NCBI GenBank assembly: GCA_944383965.1
Contig: CALWRQ010000009.1
Span: 1-43,872, forward strand
From: an uncultured Lachnospiraceae bacterium
GTDB taxonomy: Bacteria > Bacillota > Clostridia > Lachnospirales > Lachnospiraceae
Direction of reading: 5' to 3'
Length of the DNA: 43,872 nt
A program made the translations under genes and the position numbers. The notes under the pieces were generated by a model. It was not told the origin of the DNA. It worked only from the letters and a program-made list of their open reading frames with translations, and did no database searches. Shown here piece after piece: positions 1 through 6,645 of this stretch (the first letter of the stretch is position 1; each line of letters begins with the position of its first letter).

Positions 1-194
1 CGGAAAACATTTTCCGCCTTCCAGGGATGAATCATCGGTTCCGTATCCGAAGTATCCAGCTCTCTGAGCTTTTCCACATAATCCAGCATCTTCTGCATCT
101 GATCAATGGCTTCTGCTTTTTCCCCTTCAGAAATATCAAGCTTTGCCAGAATCAGAACGTTTTCCAGTATTTTCTCATCTATTTTTTCTGCCAT
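1..194 (-). CDS. gatC: Asp-tRNA(Asn)/Glu-tRNA(Gln) amidotransferase subunit C, partial at the window edge
   Basis: GatC is the small clamp subunit of the GatCAB transamidase, which converts misacylated Asp-tRNA(Asn) or Glu-tRNA(Gln) to the amide form using glutamine. The visible N-terminal 64 residues begin MAEKIDEKILENVLILAKL and carry the family hallmark DTSDTEPMIHP near the end of the readable part. The C-terminus and presumably gatA/gatB lie beyond position 1. The start at 194 is set by a strong site (AGGAGGAGC, 7 bases upstream). The gene starts 16 bases after the aspS stop, so it is co-transcribed with aspS under the T-box. Too short for an ORF caller because it is truncated. Recognition is confident from the start region and context. 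Confidence 0.9.
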   Translation of the reverse strand, partial: MAEKIDEKILENVLILAKLDISEGEKAEAIDQMQKMLDYVEKLRELDTSDTEPMIHPWKAENVF

Positions 195-209
195 TTTCTG
201 CTCCTCCTG

Positions 210-1538
210 TTACGGTGTCAGCCTGCCCATATCTCTCGGGAACAGGCATCCTTCTCTTACATTGTCTTCTCCCAGAAGCTGTACGGTCAGCCGTTCCAGG
301 CCGATTCCCAGGCCTCCGTGAGGAGGCATCCCGCAGCGGAACGCCTCCAGATATCCTTCCATCCCTTCTTCTGACATCCCTCTGGCTTCCATTTTTTTCA
401 TCAGCATCTGGTAATCGTGGATTCTCTGGCCTCCCGTAGTAATCTCCACCCCTCTGCAGAGGAGATCAAAGCTCAGCGTATACCGGCTGTCCTCCGGGTC
501 ATCCATGGCATAAAAGGGACGTTTTTTCGAAGGATAATGAGTAATGAATACAAAATCACTTCCCAGATATTCCCTTCCGTAACGGCCGATCAGGCTTTCT
601 TCTTCCGGCTCCAGATCATAAGGAGCTCTGGCGGGCCGGCCGTAAACCTCTGACACAAGTTTCTTGGCTTCGTCAAAGCGGAGCGCCGGAATGGACGTGA
701 TTCGGGGAAGTTGGCAATTTAAAAGCTCCAGTTCCCTGCTGTATTCCCTGTTCAGAAGTTCCATGGCATATCGGAGGAACTCCGTCTCCACGCCCATCAC
801 ATCTTCCATACTGTCAATATATCCCATTTCCAGATCCAGGCTGGTATATTCGTTCAGATGTCTTCTGGTATTGTGCTTTTCGGCCCGGAACACCGGCCCG
901 GTTTCAAATACCCGGTCAAACACTCCCACCATCATCTGCTTATAGAACTGGGGACTCTGAGCCAGCACTGCCGGCTTATGAAAGTAGCTGAGCTTGAAAA
1001 TATTGGCTCCTCCTTCCGCTCCTTTCGCTCCGATCTTCGGCGTATGGATCTCCGTAAAACCCTGACTGTAAAGGTAATCCCGGAATCCACGGACCAGCCC
1101 CTCCTGGATCCGGAATCTGGCCCGTTCCCTCAGATTCCTCAGGGAAACAGCCCGGTGATCCAGGCGGGTTTCCAGGGAAGCTTTCATAACCGCTCTGTCT
1201 ATGGGGAGGGGAAGGGGAGATGCGGGAGATGACAGGATCAGTACCTTTTCCGCAGCGATCTCTGCTCCTCCGGGAGCCCTCTCTTCTCTTCTCAGCGTTC
1301 CCCAGACCTTAAGCGTACAGCCCTCCCGGATTTCCCCTGCAGCCTCAAAGCGGTCCTTCTGAAAAACCGTCTGAATCAATCCGTCTCTCTGGCGCAGAAC
1401 TACAAATACTACCTCTCCCAGATTTCTCACCCGGTGTACAGCGCCTTCTGCCTGTACCGCCATTCCCTCCTCCGTCAGCTCTGTCATTTGGCTGATCCGG
1501 AATCCTTCCTGTTTTGTCATTCCTGTAATCTGTTTCAT
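210..1538 (-). CDS. aspS: Aspartyl-tRNA synthetase, archaeal type, probably non-discriminating
   Basis: A class II synthetase of 442 residues, shorter than the ~590-residue bacterial AspRS and lacking the bacterial GAD insertion, so it belongs to the archaeal/AspS2 type. It has an N-terminal OB anticodon-binding fold (about residues 15-105), class II motif 2 (FRAEKHNTRRHLNEYTSLD) and motif 3 (GGLGIGLERL) near the C-terminus. The start at 1538 is chosen because it follows a GGAAGG site; upstream in-frame codons fall in the T-box terminator region. The Trp that archaeal discriminating enzymes carry in the GWV-x-EIR segment appears as Ala here (GAVHRVR), and gatC follows directly. Both suggest it also charges tRNA(Asn) with Asp for GatCAB. 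That specificity is inferred from context, not shown. Confidence 0.9.
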   Translation of the reverse strand: MKQITGMTKQEGFRISQMTELTEEGMAVQAEGAVHRVRNLGEVVFVVLRQRDGLIQTVFQKDRFEAAGEIREGCTLKVWGTLRREERAPGGAEIAAEKVLILSSPASPLPLPIDRAVMKASLETRLDHRAVSLRNLRERARFRIQEGLVRGFRDYLYSQGFTEIHTPKIGAKGAEGGANIFKLSYFHKPAVLAQSPQFYKQMMVGVFDRVFETGPVFRAEKHNTRRHLNEYTSLDLEMGYIDSMEDVMGVETEFLRYAMELLNREYSRELELLNCQLPRITSIPALRFDEAKKLVSEVYGRPARAPYDLEPEEESLIGRYGREYLGSDFVFITHYPSKKRPFYAMDDPEDSRYTLSFDLLCRGVEITTGGQRIHDYQMLMKKMEARGMSEEGMEGYLEAFRCGMPPHGGLGIGLERLTVQLLGEDNVREGCLFPRDMGRLTP

Positions 1539-1594
1539 ACTTTCTTCCTTTCCGTTCCGGAAATGCTTCTGCTGCATGCCCTGCTTTCGGACAC

Positions 1595-1638
1595 AAAAAA
1601 AGTCCCGGAACATTCATTTTCTATGAATCTTCCGGGAC
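1595..1638 (-). terminator. T-box intrinsic terminator upstream of aspS
   Basis: Stem GTCCCGGAA (minus, 1638-1630) pairs with TTCCGGGAC (1610-1602), followed by seven T. The terminator is mutually exclusive with the antiterminator formed by the T-box sequence at 1651-1664. Uncharged tRNA should favour readthrough into aspS-gatC. Confidence 0.92.
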
Positions 1639-1993
1639 GGGAATTCTCCCGCGGTACCACCCGCATTGCCTGCAACTCCCGGTCTGAAATCAGAACCGGA
1701 AAAACTGCTTCGGCCTCTCATGAAGACGCCGCAGACGTGCTCCGGCCTGAAGCGGACTTACTCTCCGCTTTCTCAGACCTCCTTGCCTGCTGCCGGGCCA
1801 ACACCCGAAACGTCTTCCCGCTTAACGCGCAGTCCACGTGCCGTCCTACTTATGGTTCAGGCGGCCGGCTCCGGAGTGTTCCCTTCCCTTTTCTTTCCTG
1901 CAGACGCTCTCAGTCGGTGACGTCCGCTTCCTGTCGGATCTCCAAGGGTGAGTCTCCTTCTCTGCCTTTGGTTTTGTTTGATTTTCTTTATGG
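1595..1993 (-). promoter_or_regulatory. T-box riboswitch leader of aspS-gatC, proposed Asn specifier
   Basis: The ~450-base leader between the promoter and aspS contains the conserved T-box antiterminator sequence GCGGGTGGTACCGC (1664-1651 read on minus) followed by an intrinsic terminator. At the 5' end a Stem I can be drawn: GGC/GCC, then an AGAGAA/GGA kink-turn-like internal loop, GGAG (1957-1954) paired with CUCC (1876-1873), and CCCUU (1948-1944) paired with AAGGG (1885-1881). The unpaired 3' strand of this internal loop reads AACA (1880-1877), so the specifier is probably AAC (Asn), overlapping GAA as GAAC. The T-box is certain. The specifier is a hand fold, and the usual AGUA strand of the specifier loop is not obvious. 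Confidence 0.9.
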
Positions 1994-1999
1994 CTCTGT

Positions 2000-2028
2000 A
2001 TTATAGTCCGTCTGTTTTCGTATGTCAA
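2000..2028 (-). promoter_or_regulatory. Promoter of the T-box/aspS operon
   Basis: A consensus housekeeping promoter on the minus strand: TTGACA (2028-2023), 17-base spacer, TATAAT (2005-2000). Transcription should start near 1993, giving the T-box leader. It lies 57 bases after the dapL stop, and no clear U-tailed terminator separates the two units. Confidence 0.88.
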
Positions 2029-2084
2029 GCACTATTTTCAGACTTTATGATCCTCTTCTCTTTTTGGCCGGAATTTTCCGCCTG

Positions 2085-3293
2085 TTACATGCGGCGGATC
2101 CGCTCCACTGCTTCCTGGGTACTCTCATGACTTCCGAAAGCCGTCAGACGGAAATATCCCTCTCCGGAAGGTCCGAATCCGGAACCGGGAGTTCCAATCA
2201 CTCCTGCCTGCTCCAGGAGCAGGTCGAAAAACTGCCAGGAGGTCATCCCATTGGGCGTTTTCAGCCATATATAGGGGGAGTTTACGCCTCCGGACGCCTG
2301 ATATCCGCAGGAAAGAAGGCCTTCCCGGATCACTGCCGCATTTTTCATGTAATAGCCGATCTGCTCCCTGATCTGTTTTTGTCCGTCTGGCGCGTACACT
2401 GCCTGGCCGGCTCTCTGCACAATATAGGGGGTTCCGTTATATTTTGTTCCCTGCCTCCGGAACCAGAGGTCTCTTAAGCTCACTCCGTCTCTTACCAGTT
2501 CCGAAGGAACCACGGTAAAACCCAGTCTTACTCCCGTAAATCCGGCATTTTTGGAAAAGCTGCGGAACTCTATGGCGCAGGTACGGGCGCCGTCGCACTC
2601 ATAGATACTGTGCGGAATGCCGTCTTCCGTAATGTATGCTTCATAGGCTGCATCATAAAGCAGAACAGAACCGCTCTTATTGGCTGCATCCACCCATTTC
2701 TGCAGCTCTTCTTTCCGGATCGCAGAACCGGTGGGATTGTTGGGAAAGCACAGATAGACAAGCTCCGGCATCTTTTCCGGAATCTCCGGAAGAAATCCGT
2801 TTTCCAGCGTACAAGGCATATAGGTTACATCTCCGTAACGGCCGGATTCCCTGCAAAAATCCCCCGTTCTCCCCGCCATGACATTGGTATCCAGATAAAC
2901 GGGATATACCGGATCGCAAACTGCGATCCTCACCTCCTGGCTGAACAGCTCCTGAGTATTTCCGCAGTCGCATTTTGCGCCATCGGAAATGAAGATCTCA
3001 TCCCCATCGATCTGACAGCCTCTGTCCCGGTAATCTTTTTCAGCGATCACTTCCCGCAGGAATTCATATCCCTGTTCCGGTGCATAACCACGGAATGTTT
3101 CCGCCTTTCCCATCTCATCCACTGCCCGGTGCATGGCTTCCTGCACTGCCGGAACCAGAGGAAGGGTCACATCCCCGATTCCCAGCCGGATCAGGCTGCG
3201 GTCCGGATGAGCCTGGGCGAAAGCGGCGGTCCGCTTCGCCGTCTCGGAGAAAAGATAGCTTCCCTGAAGTTTCTGGTAATTCTTGTTTATCAT
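2085..3293 (-). CDS. dapL: LL-diaminopimelate aminotransferase
   Basis: A PLP-dependent class I/II aminotransferase of 402 residues that converts tetrahydrodipicolinate to LL-diaminopimelate with glutamate as amino donor, the shortcut route to lysine and peptidoglycan DAP. Diagnostic segments are the N-terminal IRLGIGDVTLPLVPAV, the FISDGAKCDCGN stretch typical of DapL, the FPNNPTG motif and the PLP-lysine segment EFRSFSKNAGFTGVRLG. Length matches the family. The start at 3293 has an AGGAGG site. It begins 11 bases after the ANTAR gene, so it is the last gene of the pyrG-gltBD operon. This placement ties glutamate production directly to one of its large anabolic uses. Confidence 0.93.
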   Translation of the reverse strand: MINKNYQKLQGSYLFSETAKRTAAFAQAHPDRSLIRLGIGDVTLPLVPAVQEAMHRAVDEMGKAETFRGYAPEQGYEFLREVIAEKDYRDRGCQIDGDEIFISDGAKCDCGNTQELFSQEVRIAVCDPVYPVYLDTNVMAGRTGDFCRESGRYGDVTYMPCTLENGFLPEIPEKMPELVYLCFPNNPTGSAIRKEELQKWVDAANKSGSVLLYDAAYEAYITEDGIPHSIYECDGARTCAIEFRSFSKNAGFTGVRLGFTVVPSELVRDGVSLRDLWFRRQGTKYNGTPYIVQRAGQAVYAPDGQKQIREQIGYYMKNAAVIREGLLSCGYQASGGVNSPYIWLKTPNGMTSWQFFDLLLEQAGVIGTPGSGFGPSGEGYFRLTAFGSHESTQEAVERIRRM

Positions 3294-3304
3294 AATCGTT
3301 CCTC

Positions 3305-3841
3305 CTAATCATTTTCATAAAGGAGCAGCACCATACGTGCCGTTTCTCCCATTGTACGCCCTGTCTCCATACTGCGTTTCTGAAGATACCGGTGAGCGGC
3401 TTCCTCCGTCAGACGGTTCCGTTCCATCAGCAGGCGCTTGGCCTGACGGACCGCTTTTTCATCTTCTCCGTTTCTTGTCTTTCTACCGCGGACATTCGAC
3501 GTTTTTTCTCCCATCATCATTCTCACGGTATTGACCAGCTCAAATACCCGCACAGGAGCCGCGACCGTCATCATGTCCGGCGGACATTCCGACAGCCTGG
3601 CCTCCGTACCGATCACCAGAAGCTCCACGGCCGGAGGCAGGTATTCCCTGAGGCCGGAACAATGCATATCCTTCAGACGCACGCTGCAGATCAGAATCCC
3701 CTCCTCCATGAGAGCAGCTTCCTGAAGTGCCTGAGAAGGGGATGTGCACAGGATCAGGTTTTCATATCCATTTCTTTCCAGAGCCCGCTTCACATTTTTT
3801 CCGTCCTCCTCTCTGGAAAATGCGATAATGATGCCCTTCAT
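3305..3841 (-). CDS. ANTAR-domain antiterminator with a degenerate receiver domain
   Basis: A 178-residue protein. Residues ~1-112 have a response-regulator-like fold and residues ~127-172 match the ANTAR RNA-binding helices (RQAKRLLMERNRLTEEAAHR followed by YLQKRSMETGRTMGETA). ANTAR proteins bind paired small RNA hairpins and prevent terminator formation. The receiver is degenerate: the position of the phospho-acceptor Asp is Ser53 (ILICSVRL), and the conserved Lys-Pro of beta-5 is Ala95-Pro96. Phosphorylation control is therefore unlikely. Start 3841 is chosen by a GGGGAGGAG site; the upstream in-frame region has none. The gene sits 22 bases after the GS-like gene. ANTAR-type hairpins in the leaders at 12823-12890 and 13025-13070 make autoregulation and control of glnN likely. 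Confidence 0.9.
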   Translation of the reverse strand: MKGIIIAFSREEDGKNVKRALERNGYENLILCTSPSQALQEAALMEEGILICSVRLKDMHCSGLREYLPPAVELLVIGTEARLSECPPDMMTVAAPVRVFELVNTVRMMMGEKTSNVRGRKTRNGEDEKAVRQAKRLLMERNRLTEEAAHRYLQKRSMETGRTMGETARMVLLLYEND

Positions 3842-3863
3842 CTCTCTCCTCCCCTTCCGGCGA

Positions 3864-5147
3864 TCAGTATCGGTACAGATACTCCTGAAGTTCCCATTCC
3901 GTAACCTGTCTCTCATACCGGTGCCATTCTTCCTCTCTGCAGGCCACATAGCGGGAGCAGAGCCGGGTTCCCAGCGCCTGTTTTACGAATGGATCCTTCC
4001 TGAAATGTTCCAGTGCTGCTTCCAGGTTTCCGGGAATCCTGCCCTGAGAAATGCCTTCCGGAAAACAGGCATGGTTTCGGATTCCGTCCATCCCTGCTTC
4101 CAGGCAGAGCGCCAGGAGCAGGTAGGGATTGGCCGCCCCGTCTGCCCCGCGGTATTCCACGCGTGTACGCATACCGCGCACAGGCGGAATACGGATCAGT
4201 GCATTCTCTCTCCTGGAAGACCAGAGCAGGTCTGTGGGAGCTTTTGTACCCGATACCAGTCTTTTATAGGAATTGACCAGCGGATTGGCCACTGCGGTCA
4301 TGGCTTCCATATGACCGAGAAGCCCTCCCGCAAACCATTCCGCAGTCTGGGAAAACCCTTTTCTGTCTTCTGATGCAAATACATTTTCTCCGTTCCGGAA
4401 CAGGGTAAAATGAAGGTGTACTCCCGACCCTTCCGCATTTCCCAGAGGTTTCGGCATAAAGGTTGCATGAAGCCCATGACGCCGCGCCACCGAACGGACA
4501 ATCGTCCGGAATGCGGCGATTCCGTCTGCCGCTTCCAGAAGTCTCATCCTGCCAAGATCAATGCTGTGCTGGCCGGGAGAAATCTCATGCCGGGAAGCCT
4601 CTACCCGCACTCCCATTTCCTCCAGGGTAGATACCATTTCTTTTCTGGCATTTTCCCCCAGATCCACCGGCCCCGCTTCCAGATAGCCCGCTCTCTCATG
4701 GGTCAGGGAAGTGGGCTGACCGTCATCATCCGTGTGAAAAAGAAAGAACTCACATTCCGGCTGAACATACAGCTGATAGCCGTTGCCTGCCGCCTTTTCC
4801 TCCACTGCCTTTAATGCCGCTCTGGAATCCTCCTGGAAGGGGGTTCCGTCCTCCCGGCAGAGGCTGCAGAACATTCTGGCACCGCTCCCGTTCTGACTCT
4901 TCCAGGGCAGAATGGAAAACGTAGACGGATCCGGACAGAGCAGCAGTTCCACTCCATCCTCCCCGTCTCTGCCGGCCAGAAACGTACCGTCCACAAACAC
5001 TGGTTCCTCATTCAGCTTTTTCAGGCGGTCTGACGTCACGGAAACACTTTTCAGCGTTCCCGTAATATCCGTAAACTGAAGACTTACTGAGCCTACTTCT
5101 TCCTCCTCCATTGTCTCCAGAATCCTGCGGAATGCTTCATCTCCCAT
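3864..5147 (-). CDS. Type I glutamine synthetase-like protein with lost catalytic residues
   Basis: Glutamine synthetases ligate ammonium to glutamate. This 427-residue protein has the GSI fold and many landmarks: D27 (QFTD), E131-C-E133 (PECEFFLF), H187-E188, MPKPLG and GSGVHLH (H244, H246), NSYKRL, and R329-V-E-Y-R333. Three key positions are changed. The metal-ligand Glu of the HHEVxPGQxE motif is Ser195 (GQHS). The catalytic flap Glu of the GYEAP motif is Lys302 (SGTKAP). The Arg of the ARNRS motif is Glu314 (SRREN). These correspond to E220, E327 and R339 of the enterobacterial enzyme. Normal synthetase activity is therefore doubtful. Options are a sensor/pseudoenzyme for the adjacent ANTAR protein or a ligase for another substrate. 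It overlaps gltD by 11 bases; a GTG at 5150 is an alternative start. Confidence 0.88.
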   Translation of the reverse strand: MGDEAFRRILETMEEEEVGSVSLQFTDITGTLKSVSVTSDRLKKLNEEPVFVDGTFLAGRDGEDGVELLLCPDPSTFSILPWKSQNGSGARMFCSLCREDGTPFQEDSRAALKAVEEKAAGNGYQLYVQPECEFFLFHTDDDGQPTSLTHERAGYLEAGPVDLGENARKEMVSTLEEMGVRVEASRHEISPGQHSIDLGRMRLLEAADGIAAFRTIVRSVARRHGLHATFMPKPLGNAEGSGVHLHFTLFRNGENVFASEDRKGFSQTAEWFAGGLLGHMEAMTAVANPLVNSYKRLVSGTKAPTDLLWSSRRENALIRIPPVRGMRTRVEYRGADGAANPYLLLALCLEAGMDGIRNHACFPEGISQGRIPGNLEAALEHFRKDPFVKQALGTRLCSRYVACREEEWHRYERQVTEWELQEYLYRY

Positions 5148-6642
5148 CACATGTTCCTCCTCTGTTCAGATTGGAATATCCCATGAGCGAGGCGTCTACC
5201 TGAACAGCCGCCTCTGCGCCTTCCCGTATGGCCCAGACCACCAGGGACTGTCCCCGCCTCATATCTCCCGCGGCAAATACAGCCGGATCAGACGTGGCAA
5301 AACTTCCCTCTCTGCAGGCTGCTCTTCCCCGTTCATTCAGCGTCAGTCCGAAGCTCTCAGCCCCGTACTCCTCCGCCCCGGAAAAGCCGGCAGCAATCAG
5401 TACCAGATCTGCCGGGATCTCCTTTTCTGTTCCCGGCTTGGGAACCATCCTCCGGTTGTTCCCGGTTGTTTCCTCAGTCAGTTCCACTGTGCAGACCTTT
5501 GCCACATTTCCCCTTTTTCCGGGCAGAAATGCGGTGACAGTGGTACAGTACCTTCTCGGATCCTCTCCGTAGACGCTCATGGCCTCTTCCTGTCCGTAAT
5601 CCGTCTTTTTAATCCTGGGCCACTCCGGCCACGGATTCTTATCACTTCTTTTTTCCGGAGGTTCCGGCATCATCTCCAGCTGCACCACAGATCTGGCTCC
5701 CAGGCGGACGGCAGTTCCCACACAGTCATTTCCCGTATCCCCTCCTCCGATGACCACAACTCTTTTTCCTTTCACCGCAGGATACTTTTTATCCTGCAGC
5801 CCGGAATCCAGCAGGCTCTTGGTCACTGCAGACAGAAAATCCACAGCAAACCAGATGCCTCCCGTCTCCCTTCCGGGCACCTGGATATCTCTCGGCTTTC
5901 CGGCTCCGCAGCAGAGCAGAATCCGGTCAAACTCCCGGCGTATGCTCTCTCCCGTCACAGTTTTCCCCACATCGGTATTCAGGCAGAAACGGATTCCTTC
6001 CTCTTTCATCAGGCTGATCCTGCGTTCCACTACCGATTTTTCCAGCTTCATATTGGGAATTCCGTACATCAGAAGGCCTCCCGGCCGGTCACTTTTTTCA
6101 AATACGGTCACCTCATGTCCTCTCCGGTTCAGGAAAAAAGCCGCGGCCAGTCCGGACGGACCGCTTCCGATCACGGCCACCCGTTTTCCCGTGCGGACCT
6201 TCGGCGGCTCGGGGTGTACCCATCCGGAAGCAAAAGCCGTCTCTATGATATGCAGTTCATTTTCTTTGGTGGATACCGGATCCCCGTAAAGTCCGCAGGT
6301 ACAGGCTGCCTCGCAGAGAGCCGGACAGACCCGTCCGGTGAATTCCGGAAAACAGTTGGTTTTTCCAAGCCGTCTGTAAGCCTGTTCCCAGTTACCCATA
6401 AATACCAGATCATTAAACTCCGGTACCAGATTTCTCAAAGGGCAGCCTGACGTCATTCCCCCGAGCGTGGCTGCCGATTGGCAGAACGGCACTCCGCAAT
6501 CCATGCATCTGGCCCCCTGAAGCCTCTGACGTTCTGCCGGAAGGCTGCAGTGAAATTCTCTGAAGTTTTTGATCCTTTCTTCCGGAGAAAGCACTCTGCC
6601 GTTCTCCCTGCCGTAATCCAAAAATCCTGTTGGCTTTCCCAT
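5137..6642 (-). CDS. gltD: Glutamate synthase (NADPH) small subunit
   Basis: The beta subunit of GOGAT takes electrons from NADPH and passes them through FAD and Fe-S clusters to the large subunit. The 501 residues show N-terminal cysteines for the iron-sulfur clusters (RCMDCGVPFC, then SGCP, NCFPEF, CPALCEAACTCG). The FAD loop is VIGSGPSGLAAAF (~157-170) and the NADPH loop VVIGGGDTGNDC (~290). Length is usual for GltD. It starts 3 bases after the gltB stop and its end overlaps the GS-like gene, indicating translational coupling along the operon. Confidence 0.96.
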   Translation of the reverse strand: MGKPTGFLDYGRENGRVLSPEERIKNFREFHCSLPAERQRLQGARCMDCGVPFCQSAATLGGMTSGCPLRNLVPEFNDLVFMGNWEQAYRRLGKTNCFPEFTGRVCPALCEAACTCGLYGDPVSTKENELHIIETAFASGWVHPEPPKVRTGKRVAVIGSGPSGLAAAFFLNRRGHEVTVFEKSDRPGGLLMYGIPNMKLEKSVVERRISLMKEEGIRFCLNTDVGKTVTGESIRREFDRILLCCGAGKPRDIQVPGRETGGIWFAVDFLSAVTKSLLDSGLQDKKYPAVKGKRVVVIGGGDTGNDCVGTAVRLGARSVVQLEMMPEPPEKRSDKNPWPEWPRIKKTDYGQEEAMSVYGEDPRRYCTTVTAFLPGKRGNVAKVCTVELTEETTGNNRRMVPKPGTEKEIPADLVLIAAGFSGAEEYGAESFGLTLNERGRAACREGSFATSDPAVFAAGDMRRGQSLVVWAIREGAEAAVQVDASLMGYSNLNRGGTCDGR

Positions 6643-6645
6643 CCT

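Noticed and set aside
2029-2084. Terminator between dapL and the aspS promoter
   Set aside because: A GGCGGAA/TTCCGGCC-type imperfect palindrome exists but no T tract follows, so readthrough into the T-box unit cannot be excluded.
1434-2130. Several plus- and minus-strand open frames over the aspS leader
   Set aside because: The region is a structured T-box RNA with a promoter and terminator; none of the frames has a ribosome site or recognisable protein.
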